From: Stenotrophomonas maltophilia
GTDB lineage: Bacteria > Pseudomonadota > Gammaproteobacteria > Xanthomonadales > Xanthomonadaceae
DNA: 64,000 bases
Assembly: GCF_004920835.1 (NCBI RefSeq)
Contig: NZ_QFHO01000005.1
Span: forward strand, 62,001-126,000
Reading direction: 5' to 3'
Shown: positions 45,663 through 54,673 of the stretch, piece by piece
How the letters are laid out: each line of letters starts with the position of its first letter
How positions within the stretch are numbered: the stretch's first letter is position 1
Program-made: the position numbers and the translations under genes
The notes under the pieces: model-generated
The model's input: only the letters and a program-made list of their open reading frames with translations
Database searches by the model: none
Told to the model about the DNA's origin: nothing

Positions 45663-45817
45663 TTTCGTTCCCATCATTCCCGTCGTGTGCGTGGCAGGCC
45701 GGCCCGGCCCCCACGCCGCATCGGGTGGGCGCTGTTTGCACGGTCTTCACTGTTTCTGGTGGAGGGTCCGCCGTATCAGTGCTCGCTGAGACCCTTTCCT
45801 TCAAGAGCCCTTCCGTC

Positions 45818-46999
45818 ATGTTGCTGAGCCGAATCCGACCCTTTGCACTGTCGCTGGCGATCGCCGCGACCGTGGCTGCCTGTGGCGGCCAACCCCAGGC
45901 CCCCGAACAGGGCCCGGGCGATGTCACCGTGGTCACGTTGAAGTCCGAAACCGTGGGCCTGACCCGCGAACTGCCGGGCCGCACCAACGCCTTCCTGGTG
46001 GCCGAAGTGCGCCCGCAGGTCAACGGCATCGTCGCCAAGCGCCTGTTCACCGAGGGTGGAATGGTCAAGGCCGGCGAGCCGCTGTACCAGATCGAGGATG
46101 CGAGCTATCGCGCCCAGGCCAACAGCGCCCGTGCCCAGCTGGCCCGCGCCGAAGCCACCGCCAATGCGGCGCGGCTGAGCGCCAAGCGCATCACCGAACT
46201 GGCCAAGGTCGACGCGGTCAGCCAGCAGGATCTGGAAAACGCCGTGGCCGCGCAGAAGCAGGCCGAAGCAGACGTCGGCGCCGCCAAGGCAACGCTGGAT
46301 GCAGCCAACGTCACCCTTGGCTATGCGCGCATCACTGCGCCGATCAGCGGCCGTATCGGCAAGTCCAGTGTTACCCAGGGTGCGCTGGTCAGCGCCGGCC
46401 AGGCCACGGCGCTGGCTACCGTGCAGCAGCTGGACCCGATCTATGTCGACCTGACCCAGTCCTCGGCCGAGCTGCTGCAGCTGCGCCGCGAACTGGCCGC
46501 CGGCCGCCTGCAGGACAACCAGCAGACCCCGGTCAGCATCCTGATGGAAGACGGTAGCGAATTCGCCCACAAGGGCACGCTGGAGTTCTCCGAAGTCAGC
46601 GTCGATCCGGCCACTGGCAGCTTCGCGCTGCGGGTCAAGGTCGAAAATCCCGATGGCCTGCTGATGCCGGGCATGTACGTGCGCGCGGTGATCGGCGGCG
46701 GCGTGCGCAGCGATGCGGTGCTGGTGCCGATGCAGGGCATCGCCCGTGACCCGAAGGGCGATACCAGTGCGATGGTGGTCGGCAAGGACAACAAGGTCGA
46801 AGTGCGCCCGGTCAAGGTCAGCCGCACCGTCGGCGACAAGTGGCTGGTCGAGGACGGCTTGAAGCCCGGCGACAAGGTCATCGTCGAGGGCCTGCAGAAG
46901 ATCGGCCCGGGCATGCCCGTGAACGTCACCGAACAGGGCGCCGCTCCGGCCAAGCCGGCCGCCGCCCAACCTGCAGCTGCGGCCGCAGGCGCGAAGTAA
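45818..46999 (+). CDS. smeD: Multidrug efflux periplasmic adaptor lipoprotein
   Basis: Adaptor (AcrA-like) of the SmeDEF pump, which exports quinolones, tetracyclines, chloramphenicol and other drugs. It is 393 residues. A lipoprotein signal ends VAACGG, so it is anchored by a lipid. Lipoyl halves (VRPQVNGIVAKRLFTEGG; ARITAPISGRIGK) flank a coiled-coil hairpin. The tail is alanine/proline-rich. ATG 45818 is used because the lipobox follows at a normal distance. smeE follows after 12 bases. Confidence 0.96.
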   Translation: MLLSRIRPFALSLAIAATVAACGGQPQAPEQGPGDVTVVTLKSETVGLTRELPGRTNAFLVAEVRPQVNGIVAKRLFTEGGMVKAGEPLYQIEDASYRAQANSARAQLARAEATANAARLSAKRITELAKVDAVSQQDLENAVAAQKQAEADVGAAKATLDAANVTLGYARITAPISGRIGKSSVTQGALVSAGQATALATVQQLDPIYVDLTQSSAELLQLRRELAAGRLQDNQQTPVSILMEDGSEFAHKGTLEFSEVSVDPATGSFALRVKVENPDGLLMPGMYVRAVIGGGVRSDAVLVPMQGIARDPKGDTSAMVVGKDNKVEVRPVKVSRTVGDKWLVEDGLKPGDKVIVEGLQKIGPGMPVNVTEQGAAPAKPAAAQPAAAAAGAK

Positions 47000-47011
47000 G
47001 CGGAGAACCCC

Positions 47012-50000
47012 ATGGCACGTTTCTTCATCGATCGACCCATCTTCGCGTGGGTCATCGCGATCATCATCATGCTCGCCGGCGGCCTGGCCCTGTTCAAGCT
47101 GCCGATCTCGATGTATCCCAACGTCGCGCCGCCGGCGGTGGAAATCAGCGCCAGCTATCCGGGTGCGTCGGCCAAGGTGGTCGAAGACTCGGTGACGCAG
47201 ATCATCGAGCAGAACATGAAAGGCCTTGATGGCCTGATCTACTTCTCCTCCAACAGTTCGTCCAACGGCCAGGCCACCATCACCCTGACCTTCGAGAGCG
47301 GCACCAACCCGGACATCGCCCAGGTGCAGGTGCAGAACAAGCTGCAGCTGGCCATGCCGCTGCTGCCGCAGGAAGTACAGCGGCAGGGCATCAACGTGGC
47401 CAAGTCCAGCTCGGGCTTCCTCAACGTCATCGCCTTCGTGTCCGAAGACGGCAGCATGGATGCCAACGACATCGCCGACTACGTCGGCTCCAATGTCGTC
47501 GACCGTCTCAGCCGCGTGCCGGGCGTGGGCAACATCCAGGTATTCGGTGGCAAGTACGCCATGCGCATCTGGCTGGACCCGAACAAGCTGCACACCTATG
47601 GCCTGTCGGTTCCGGAAGTGACCGCCGCGATCAAGGCGCAGAACGCACAGGTGGCGATCGGCCAGCTGGGTGGTGCGCCGTCGGTGAAGGGCCAGCAGCT
47701 CAACGCCACCATCAATGCGCAGTCGCGCCTGCAGACTCCGGAACAGTTCCGCAACATCATCGTGCGCGGTGCGCAGGACGGTGCCGAACTGCGTCTGGGC
47801 GATGTCGCCCGCGTCGAGCTGGGCGCCGAGTCCTACGACTTCGTCACCCGCTACAACGGGCAGCCGGCCAGCGGCCTGGCGGTCACTCTGGCCACCGGCG
47901 CCAACGCACTGGATACCGCTGCCGGTGTCGATGAGACCCTGAAGGAGCTGGAAGGCTTCTTCCCGGCCGGCCTGAAGGCCGAGATCCCGTACGACACCAC
48001 TCCGTTCGTGCGCGTGTCGATCAAGGGCGTGGTGCAGACCCTGCTCGAAGCGATCGTGCTGGTGTTCGTGGTGATGTACCTGTTCCTGCAGAACTTCCGC
48101 GCCACCCTGATCCCGACCATCGCCGTGCCGGTGGTGCTGCTGGGTACCTTCGGCGTGCTGTTGGTGCTGGGCTTCTCGGTGAACATGCTGACCATGTTCG
48201 CGATGGTGCTGGCCATCGGCCTGCTGGTGGACGATGCCATCGTGGTGGTGGAGAACGTCGAGCGCATCATGTCCGAAGAAGGACTATCGCCGCTGGAGGC
48301 CACCCGCAAGTCGATGGGCCAGATCACCGGCGCACTGGTGGGTATCGGTCTCGTGTTGTCGGCGGTGTTCGTGCCGATGGCCTTCATGAGCGGCTCCACT
48401 GGCGTGATCTATCGGCAGTTCTCGGCCACGATCGTTTCGGCGATGGCATTGTCGGTGCTGGTGGCGATCGTTCTGACCCCGGCACTGTGCGCCACCATGC
48501 TCAAGCCGCTGAAGAAGGGCGAGCACCACGTCGCGCACAAGGGCTGGTCGGGCCGCTTCTTCAATGGCTTCAACCGCGGCTTCGACCGCACCAGCGAAAG
48601 CTACCAGCGTGGCGTGCGCGGCATCCTGCACCGCCCGTGGCGGTTCATGGGCATCGTCGCCGCACTGTTCCTGCTGATGGGTGTGCTGTTCGTGCGCCTG
48701 CCCAGCTCGTTCCTGCCCAATGAAGACCAGGGCGTGCTGATGGCGCTGGTGCAGGCACCGGTCGGTGCTACCCAGGAGCGCACGCTGGAGTCGATCGCCG
48801 CGCTTGAAAAGCACTTCATGGAAAACGAGAAGGACGCGGTCGAGTCGGTGTTCTCGGTGCAGGGCTTCAGCTTCGCCGGCATGGGCCAGAACGCGGGCAT
48901 GGCCTTCGTCAAGCTGAAGGACTGGAAGGACCGTGATGCCGACAACGGCGTGATGCCGATCACCGGCCGCGCGATGGCAGCACTGGGCCAGATCAAGGAT
49001 GCCTTCATCTTTGCCTTCCCGCCGCCGGCCATCCCAGAACTGGGCACCGCCTCGGGCTACACCTTCTTCCTGAAGGACAACAGCGGTCAGGGCCATGAAG
49101 CCTTGGTGGCGGCGCGCAACCAGCTGCTGGGCCTGGCGGCCCAGAGCAGCAAGCTGGCCAACGTGCGTCCGAACGGCCAGGAAGACACGCCGCAGTTCCG
49201 CATCGATATCGATGTGGCCAAGGCGACGTCGCTGGGGCTGTCGATCGACCAGATCAACACCACCCTGGCCACTGCGTGGGGCAGCTCGTACATCGATGAC
49301 TTCGTCGATCGCGGCCGCGTCAAGCGCGTATTCGTGCAGGCCGACCAGGCGTTCCGCATGGTGCCGGAGGACTTTGATCTCTGGTCGGTGAAGAACGACA
49401 AGGGCGAGATGGTTCCGTTCAGCGCCTTCGCCAGCAAGCGCTGGGACTACGGTTCGCCACGCCTGGAGCGTTACAACGGCGTGTCGGCCACCGAGATCCA
49501 GGGTGAGCCGGCGCCGGGCGTGGCCTCCGGTGATGCGATGGCCGAGATCGAACAGCTGGCCAAGCAGCTGCCGCAGGGCTTCGGTGTCGAGTGGACGGCG
49601 ATGTCCTACCAGGAACGCCAGGCCGGTTCGCAGACACCGCTGCTGTACACGCTGTCGCTGATGATCGTGTTCCTGTGCCTTGCGGCCCTGTATGAAAGCT
49701 GGAGCGTGCCGACCTCGGTGCTGCTGGTTGCGCCGCTGGGCATCCTCGGTGCAGTGCTGGCCAATACCTTCCGCGGCATGGAACGCGACATCTACTTCCA
49801 GGTGGCGATGCTGACCACGGTGGGCCTGACCAGCAAGAACGCGATCCTGATCGTCGAATTCGCCAAGGAAAATCTGGAGAAGGGCGCGGGGCTGATCGAA
49901 GCGACGATGCACGCGGTCCGCGACCGCCTGCGTCCGATCATCATGACCTCGCTGGCCTTCGGCATGGGCGTGCTGCCGCTGGCGATCTCCAGCGGTGCCG

Positions 50001-50134
50001 GCTCCGGCGCCAAGCAGGCGATCGGCACCGGCGTGCTCGGCGGCATGGTCGTCGGCACGGTGCTCGGCGTGTTCTTCGTGCCGCTGTTCTTCGTCGTGGT
50101 GCAGCGCGTGTTCAAGCGCAAAACCGCCGAATGA
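47012..50134 (+). CDS. smeE: RND multidrug efflux transporter
   Basis: Inner-membrane proton-driven pump (AcrB/HAE1 type), 1040 residues with twelve helices and two large periplasmic loops. It begins [20 protein letters not shown]. The proton-relay Asp pair is in [18 protein letters not shown], the Lys in the later helix lies in the [18 protein letters not shown] segment, and [17 protein letters not shown] is typical of helix 12. Forms the pump with SmeD and SmeF. Twelve bases after smeD. Confidence 0.97.
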   Translation: MARFFIDRPIFAWVIAIIIMLAGGLALFKLPISMYPNVAPPAVEISASYPGASAKVVEDSVTQIIEQNMKGLDGLIYFSSNSSSNGQATITLTFESGTNPDIAQVQVQNKLQLAMPLLPQEVQRQGINVAKSSSGFLNVIAFVSEDGSMDANDIADYVGSNVVDRLSRVPGVGNIQVFGGKYAMRIWLDPNKLHTYGLSVPEVTAAIKAQNAQVAIGQLGGAPSVKGQQLNATINAQSRLQTPEQFRNIIVRGAQDGAELRLGDVARVELGAESYDFVTRYNGQPASGLAVTLATGANALDTAAGVDETLKELEGFFPAGLKAEIPYDTTPFVRVSIKGVVQTLLEAIVLVFVVMYLFLQNFRATLIPTIAVPVVLLGTFGVLLVLGFSVNMLTMFAMVLAIGLLVDDAIVVVENVERIMSEEGLSPLEATRKSMGQITGALVGIGLVLSAVFVPMAFMSGSTGVIYRQFSATIVSAMALSVLVAIVLTPALCATMLKPLKKGEHHVAHKGWSGRFFNGFNRGFDRTSESYQRGVRGILHRPWRFMGIVAALFLLMGVLFVRLPSSFLPNEDQGVLMALVQAPVGATQERTLESIAALEKHFMENEKDAVESVFSVQGFSFAGMGQNAGMAFVKLKDWKDRDADNGVMPITGRAMAALGQIKDAFIFAFPPPAIPELGTASGYTFFLKDNSGQGHEALVAARNQLLGLAAQSSKLANVRPNGQEDTPQFRIDIDVAKATSLGLSIDQINTTLATAWGSSYIDDFVDRGRVKRVFVQADQAFRMVPEDFDLWSVKNDKGEMVPFSAFASKRWDYGSPRLERYNGVSATEIQGEPAPGVASGDAMAEIEQLAKQLPQGFGVEWTAMSYQERQAGSQTPLLYTLSLMIVFLCLAALYESWSVPTSVLLVAPLGILGAVLANTFRGMERDIYFQVAMLTTVGLTSKNAILIVEFAKENLEKGAGLIEATMHAVRDRLRPIIMTSLAFGMGVLPLAISSGAGSGAKQAIGTGVLGGMVVGTVLGVFFVPLFFVVVQRVFKRKTAE

Positions 50135-50143
50135 TGAAATCAG

Positions 50144-50207
50144 GCAGCGCCGGGCCATGCCCGGCGGATGTCTCACCGCGTAGCCGCCGGGTACGGCCCG
50201 GCGCTAC
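50144..50207. repeat. SMAG-type palindromes inside the smeDEF operon
   Basis: A GCAG-headed copy at 50144 and a facing pair formed by GTAG at 50180 and CTAC at 50204 fill most of the 97-base smeE-smeF gap. Potential hairpins could stabilise smeDE mRNA or reduce smeF expression; inference. Confidence 0.8.
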
Positions 50208-50231
50208 CACCGTGATCCCCAAGGTGTTGCC

Positions 50232-51617
50232 ATGAAGCTTCATTCCATTGCTGTTTCCATCGCCGCCGCGCTCGTGCTGGCCGGCTGCTCCACCCTGGTG
50301 CCGAAGGACACCGCCGTCGCTCCGGCCATTCCGGCGCAGTGGCCGGCCGAGGCCGCGCAGGGCCAGGTGGCTGACGTCGCCGCCGTCGGCTGGCGCGACT
50401 TCTTCACCGATGCGCGCCTGCAGCAGGTGATCGACCAGTCCCTGCAGAACAACCGCGACCTGCGTGTGGCGGTGCTCAATGTTGAACGTGCGCGTGGCCA
50501 GTACCGCGTGCAGCGCGCTGATCGCGTGCCGGGCGTGGCCGTTACCGGCCAGATGGATCGCCGTGGTACGGACGCTGGCGTCACCGAGCAGTTCACTGCC
50601 GGTGTTGGTGTGGCGGAGTTCGAGCTGGACCTGTTCGGTCGCGTGCGCAATCTCAGCGAGGCCGCCCTGCAGCAGTACTTCGCCGTGGCTGCGAACCGTC
50701 GCAACGCGCAGCTGAGCCTGGTCGCCGAGACCGCCACCGCGTGGTTGACCTACGGTGCGGACGCGCAGCGATTGAAGATCGCCGAAGCGACGCTGAAGAC
50801 CTACGAGGATTCACTGCGACTGGCCGAGGCCCGCCACGAACGCGGTGGCAGTTCGGCACTGGAGCTGACCCAGACCCGCACCCTGGTCGAAACCGCACGC
50901 ACCGACGCCGCACGCCTGCGTGGCCAGCTGGCCCAGGACCGCAACGCGCTGGCGCTGCTGGCCGGTGGCCAGCTCGACCCGGCGCTGCTGCCCGACGCTG
51001 TGGCGCCGAGCCTGCTGGCACTGGCGCCGCCGCCGGCCGGGCTGCCCAGCGACGTGCTGCTGCAACGCCCGGACATCATGTCCGCCGAGCATCAGCTGTT
51101 GGCCGCCAACGCCAGCATCGGTGCGGCGCGCGCGGCGTTCTTCCCGAGCATCTCGCTGACCGGCAGCATCGGCAGCGGTTCGAACGAACTGTCCAACCTG
51201 TTCGATAGTGGCACCCGCGTATGGAGCTTCCTGCCGAAGATCACGCTGCCGATCTTCCAGGGCGGCAAGCTGCGCGCGAACCTGGCCATCGCCAATGCCG
51301 ATCGTGACATTGCATTGGCGCAGTACGAGAAGGCGATCCAGGTGGGCTTCCGCGAGACCGCCGACGCACTGGCGCTGAATGTCAGCCTGGATGAACAGGT
51401 CGCCTCGCAGCAGCGCCTGGTCGAGGCTGCCGAGCAGGCCAACCGCCTGTCGCAGGCACGCTATGACGCCGGCCTGGACAGCTTCGTGACCCTGCTCGAC
51501 GCACGTCGTACCGCCTACAACGCGCAGCAGACGCAGCTGCAGGCGCAGCTGGCCCAGCAATCCAACCGCATCACCCTGTACAAGGTGCTGGGCGGCGGCT
51601 GGCACGAGCGCGGATAA
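50232..51617 (+). CDS. smeF: Outer-membrane channel of the SmeDEF pump
   Basis: A 461-residue TolC/OprM-type lipoprotein with signal ending VLAGCS. Two repeats of outer-membrane strands and long helices are seen; LLQRPDIMSAEHQLLAANASIG and ARAAFFPSISLTGSIG are typical NodT-family blocks. It provides the outer-membrane exit for SmeDE. Starts 97 bases after smeE, across a repeat pair. Confidence 0.96.
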   Translation: MKLHSIAVSIAAALVLAGCSTLVPKDTAVAPAIPAQWPAEAAQGQVADVAAVGWRDFFTDARLQQVIDQSLQNNRDLRVAVLNVERARGQYRVQRADRVPGVAVTGQMDRRGTDAGVTEQFTAGVGVAEFELDLFGRVRNLSEAALQQYFAVAANRRNAQLSLVAETATAWLTYGADAQRLKIAEATLKTYEDSLRLAEARHERGGSSALELTQTRTLVETARTDAARLRGQLAQDRNALALLAGGQLDPALLPDAVAPSLLALAPPPAGLPSDVLLQRPDIMSAEHQLLAANASIGAARAAFFPSISLTGSIGSGSNELSNLFDSGTRVWSFLPKITLPIFQGGKLRANLAIANADRDIALAQYEKAIQVGFRETADALALNVSLDEQVASQQRLVEAAEQANRLSQARYDAGLDSFVTLLDARRTAYNAQQTQLQAQLAQQSNRITLYKVLGGGWHERG

Positions 51618-51629
51618 GCAGCGCTTCTG

Positions 51630-51705
51630 GTAGGTGCCAACCTTGTTTGGCACGGATGCGTCAGCGCAGGCGGCCGGCATTGTGCCAACCAAGGTTGGCA
51701 CCTAC
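51630..51705. repeat. Facing pair of GTAG-headed palindromes after smeF
   Basis: GTAGGTGCCAACCTTG from 51630 and an opposite-strand copy ending CTAC at 51705 carry TGCCAACC/GGTTGGCA cores. Placed between the convergent smeF and iron-permease genes; may terminate the operon. Confidence 0.82.
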
Positions 51706-51725
51706 CAGAGCAGGTAGCGCTACCT

Positions 51726-52148
51726 TCAGACCGCTTCATCATCCCGGCGCACGCCATGGCAGGCGCGCACGCGCGCCAGCGCGTCACCGGCCTCGCGGGC
51801 CATCTGCTCGTACTCGGCGCGGATCTCCTCCAGGCGCTCTTCATCCAGTTCTTCCAGGTCCAGAAGCTCGTTGTTGGCTTCGGCTGTCGCCCGGATCAGC
51901 TCGTCCAGCTTGATCTGCATCGCCGCGGTATCGGCGTTCTGCGTGTGCTGGATCAGGAACACCATCAGGAAGGTGATGATCGTGGTGCCGGTGTTGATCA
52001 CCAGCTGCCAGGTGTCGTTGAAGCCAAACACGGGCCCGCTGATGCCCCATATCACCACGATCATCACCGCAGCCAGGAAGGTCCACGGCGAACCGGTGGC
52101 GGCCGCAGCCTTCTTGGCGATCGTATTGAACAGGTTTCTTGCTTTCAT
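51726..52148 (-). CDS. Low-affinity iron permease family protein
   Basis: A 140-residue inner-membrane protein with two helices (about 22-40 and 48-68). SPWTFLAAVMIVVIWGISGP, FNDTWQLVINTGTTIITFLM and HTQNADTAAMQIKLDELI match the bacterial low-affinity iron permease (Fet4-like) family; metal transport by these short proteins is not well established. The C-terminal half is an acidic helix (LDLEELDEERLEEI). ATG 52148 is the start of the conserved part. Confidence 0.85.
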   Translation of the reverse strand: MKARNLFNTIAKKAAAATGSPWTFLAAVMIVVIWGISGPVFGFNDTWQLVINTGTTIITFLMVFLIQHTQNADTAAMQIKLDELIRATAEANNELLDLEELDEERLEEIRAEYEQMAREAGDALARVRACHGVRRDDEAV

Positions 52149-52221
52149 CGTCGTCGTCCCACTCAGGTGACGAGGATGATCGGCAGTGGCCCGTGCAGGG
52201 GCCGTGCAGCCGTAGTTCGGC

Positions 52222-52548
52222 TCAGGCGCGCAGGCGCGGAGCGTCCTGCAGCCGCACCGGGCTGGTCTGGTAGACATGCTGCCAGCAGCGGTCTACGAAC
52301 TCGCGGGCCTGGGACTCGCTCAGCCTCGGCATGATCTGCAGCGCGTACTGGGTCTGGAACATCTCGTCGCGCTGGGCATTGCTTGCGCGCGGTTGGGTGA
52401 TCAGCGAATCGCAGGCGAACTTGATCCACGGCACGTAGGAACCGAACGAGTTGTGCGGCAGTGCGCCGTCGGCATGCTGGCGGCGCCAGTGATCAAGCTC
52501 GGCATCGACATTGATGACCGGGGGAATGGTGGGGACTTCAGCGTGCAT
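52222..52548 (-). CDS. Hypothetical protein
   Basis: A 108-residue soluble protein, MHAEVPTIPPVINVDAE at the start, with DHWRRQHADGALPHNSFGSY and a C-terminal AREFVDRCWQHVYQ. No signal or membrane segment. I do not recognise a family. Coding is supported by GC bias over the whole frame. Same strand as its two small neighbours. Confidence 0.6.
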   Translation of the reverse strand: MHAEVPTIPPVINVDAELDHWRRQHADGALPHNSFGSYVPWIKFACDSLITQPRASNAQRDEMFQTQYALQIMPRLSESQAREFVDRCWQHVYQTSPVRLQDAPRLRA

Positions 52549-52622
52549 GTCGATCCAATCGGTTGAGGTGGATGGGAGTGGGGGTTCATCGCAGTGTGGC
52601 GTATGCGCCGGTGCATGCCGCG

Positions 52623-52880
52623 TCAGCGCGGCGTGCAGCCGGTGTTGCCATCGAGCAGCTGCGCGCGGGTCACGGCACCGAGGTCTTCGGCGATGTCGGC
52701 CATGGCATTGCACAGCCGCACATGATCACGCGGATGGGCGCGGATCACTTCCTGCTGCAGTCCCTGGTAAACGGTCCAGAACGGCGCGGTGCGTCGATGC
52801 AACGCGAACTGCTGCGTCAATCGGTCGCGGATGCCGGCAAGGGCCGGGTCTGATGCAGGGCGTAGGGCGAGCGCGCACAT
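52623..52880 (-). CDS. Small hypothetical protein
   Basis: An 85-residue soluble, helical protein starting MCALALRPASDPALAGI, with GGCGGAG just upstream of the ATG. It has Cys residues near both ends and in HVRLCNAMADIAEDLG. No family recognised. It precedes the 108-residue unknown by 74 bases on the same strand, so they may form a pair. Confidence 0.5.
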   Translation of the reverse strand: MCALALRPASDPALAGIRDRLTQQFALHRRTAPFWTVYQGLQQEVIRAHPRDHVRLCNAMADIAEDLGAVTRAQLLDGNTGCTPR

Positions 52881-53078
52881 GGCTGGCTCCGCCGGGGAAA
52901 GGGGCCCCGGTCATTCCACCCTAGGTGCGATGGCGGGCTCGGGTGTTACCGGCGCGTGTGCATGCCAGGCAACTGACTGTGCACTGGTTCACGGTGATGG
53001 CTGCAAACGCTGCCGGCACAAGGATGTGCCGGCACTGAAGCGTTCATTAAGCGGGTTCAACAGGAGGCTGCGCGGTGT
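52881..53078. other. 198-base intergenic region
   Basis: Between the end of the cytosine deaminase gene and the start of the small hypothetical gene. I see no gene; a small A/T-richer patch near 53040-53050 contains CATTAAG. No terminator-like stem was recognised. Confidence 0.4.
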
Positions 53079-53531
53079 TCATTCACCGATGTCTTCGTTC
53101 CAGATCTCCGGGTGCTGCGCAATGAAGCCGCCCAGCAGGTCCACGCATTCCTGGCTGTCCAGGTCGATCACCTTGACGCCGTTTTCGCGCAGCCAGTCGA
53201 TGCCGCCCTGGAAGGTGCGCGATTCGCCGACCACCACGGTGCCGATGTTGAACTGGCGCACCAGGCCCGAGCAGTACCAGCACGGCGCCAGGGTGGTGAC
53301 CATGATGGTGTCCTGATAACGGCGCTGGCGGCCGGCCTTGCGGAAGGCATCGGTCTCGCCATGCACTGACGGGTCGCCTTCCTGCACGCGGCGGTTGTGG
53401 CCGCAGCCGAGCAGACGGCCGTCGTTGTGGTACAGCGCCGCGCCGATCGGCACGCCACCCTCGGCCAGGCCCTGGCGGGCTTCGGCGATGGCGGTCTGCA
53501 GCAGGGCCTGGTAGTCGGGCGTGGTGATCAT
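53079..53531 (-). CDS. Nucleoside deaminase, fungal-type cytosine deaminase-like
   Basis: A 150-residue member of the cytidine-deaminase fold. Zinc and proton-shuttle residues are HGETDAF (His, Glu) and APCWYCSG (Pro-Cys-x-x-Cys). EGGVPIGAALYHNDGRLLG and the terminal WNEDIGE closely follow yeast cytosine deaminase (ending WFEDIGE), unlike the unrelated E. coli CodA. Likely converts cytosine to uracil for salvage; untested. ATG 53531 (MITTPDY) is the family-length start. Divergent from ubiE. Confidence 0.82.
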   Translation of the reverse strand: MITTPDYQALLQTAIAEARQGLAEGGVPIGAALYHNDGRLLGCGHNRRVQEGDPSVHGETDAFRKAGRQRRYQDTIMVTTLAPCWYCSGLVRQFNIGTVVVGESRTFQGGIDWLRENGVKVIDLDSQECVDLLGGFIAQHPEIWNEDIGE

Positions 53532-53610
53532 GCGGGGCTCCGGTAAGTCATGGCCCGCCATGATACGGGCAGGGGGTGCCGATGGCCCCCGGCGGTGCGA
53601 TAATCGGGGC

Positions 53611-54372
53611 ATGAGCGAATCCCCCTACAAATCCGGTACCACCCATTTCGGGTTCCGCGACGTCGCCGCCAAGGACAAGCAGAAGCTGGTCGGCCAGGTG
53701 TTCACGTCGGTCGCGCGCAACTACGACCTGATGAACGACCTGATGAGCATGGGCGTGCACCGGGCGTGGAAGCGCTACTACGTCGCCACTGCGCAGGTGA
53801 AGCCGGGTGACCGCGTGCTCGATCTGGCCGGCGGCACAGGTGACATCGCCGCGCTGCTGAAAGAGCGCGTCGGCGCCGAAGGTTCGGTGGTGCTGGGCGA
53901 CATCAACGCCGGCATGCTGTCGGTCGGCCGCGACCGCCTGACCAACCGCGGCCTGGTGCTCGGCCTGGACTACGTGCAGTGCAATGCCGAAGCCCTGCCG
54001 TTCCCGGACAACAGCTTCGACCTGGTGACCATTGCCTTTGGCCTGCGCAACGTGACCGACAAGGACGCCGGCCTGCGCGAGATGTACCGCGTGCTGAAGG
54101 TCGGCGGCCAGGCCCGCGTGCTGGAGTTCTCCGAAGTCACCGCCGACTGGTTCAAGCCGATCTACGACTTCCACTCGTTCAAGATCCTGCCGAAGCTGGG
54201 CAAGCTGTTCGCCAACGATTCGGACAGCTACCAGTACCTGGCCGAGAGCATCCGCAAGCACCCGCCGCAGGAAGAGCTGAAGGCGATGATGGGGCAGGCC
54301 GGTTTCGAGCGCTGCCACTACAAGAACCTGACCGGCGGCATCGTCTCGATCCATTCCGGCTACAAGCTGTAA
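53611..54372 (+). CDS. ubiE: Ubiquinone/menaquinone C-methyltransferase
   Basis: SAM-dependent methyltransferase of quinone synthesis, 253 residues. TTHFGFRDVAAKDKQKLVGQVF and SVARNYDLMNDLMSMGVHRAWK lead to the SAM motif VLDLAGGTGDIA; later NAEALPFPDNSFDLVTIAFGLRN (quoted as LPFPDNSFDLVT) and YLAESIRKHPPQEELKAMM are UbiE hallmarks. ATG 53611 is the conserved start. Followed by a tandem of GTAG repeats. Confidence 0.97.
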   Translation: MSESPYKSGTTHFGFRDVAAKDKQKLVGQVFTSVARNYDLMNDLMSMGVHRAWKRYYVATAQVKPGDRVLDLAGGTGDIAALLKERVGAEGSVVLGDINAGMLSVGRDRLTNRGLVLGLDYVQCNAEALPFPDNSFDLVTIAFGLRNVTDKDAGLREMYRVLKVGGQARVLEFSEVTADWFKPIYDFHSFKILPKLGKLFANDSDSYQYLAESIRKHPPQEELKAMMGQAGFERCHYKNLTGGIVSIHSGYKL

Positions 54373-54383
54373 GCCCCGCTTTG

Positions 54384-54576
54384 GTAGGTGCCAACTTTGG
54401 TTGGCACACGCCCGTCCGCGAGCGATGACAGATCCGTGCCAACCAAGGTTGGCACCTACCGGTAGAGGCCAACCTAGGTTGGCATGCGCCCGAGGCGCAG
54501 CGCAGCCCCGGCCGCCCGTACCGCGTCCGTCGCCATTCCGGTAGAGGCCAACCTCGGTCGGCATGCGCCGGAGGCG
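54384..54576. repeat. Array of four GTAG-headed elements
   Basis: GTAG at 54384 faces CTAC at 54459; further GTAG elements start at 54462 and 54541 in the same orientation with cores GGCCAACCTAGGTTGGC and GGCCAACCTCGGTCGGC. The last two are followed by the same CATGCGCC-GAGGCGCAG-type tail, so they are a direct duplication about 79 bases apart. They fill the ubiE to M1 peptidase gap. Confidence 0.85.
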
Positions 54577-54673
54577 CAGGATCGGCCCCCCCGCCATTAC
54601 CCCGCAGCGCGCAACGCCTGCGGGGCCGGACGGAGGTACCATTGGGGTTTGTTCCCCGTAACGGTCCCGATTC

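Noticed and set aside
45617..45817. Upstream extension of smeD
   Set aside because: It would cross the SmeT operator and promoter, and the lipoprotein signal starts properly at 45818.
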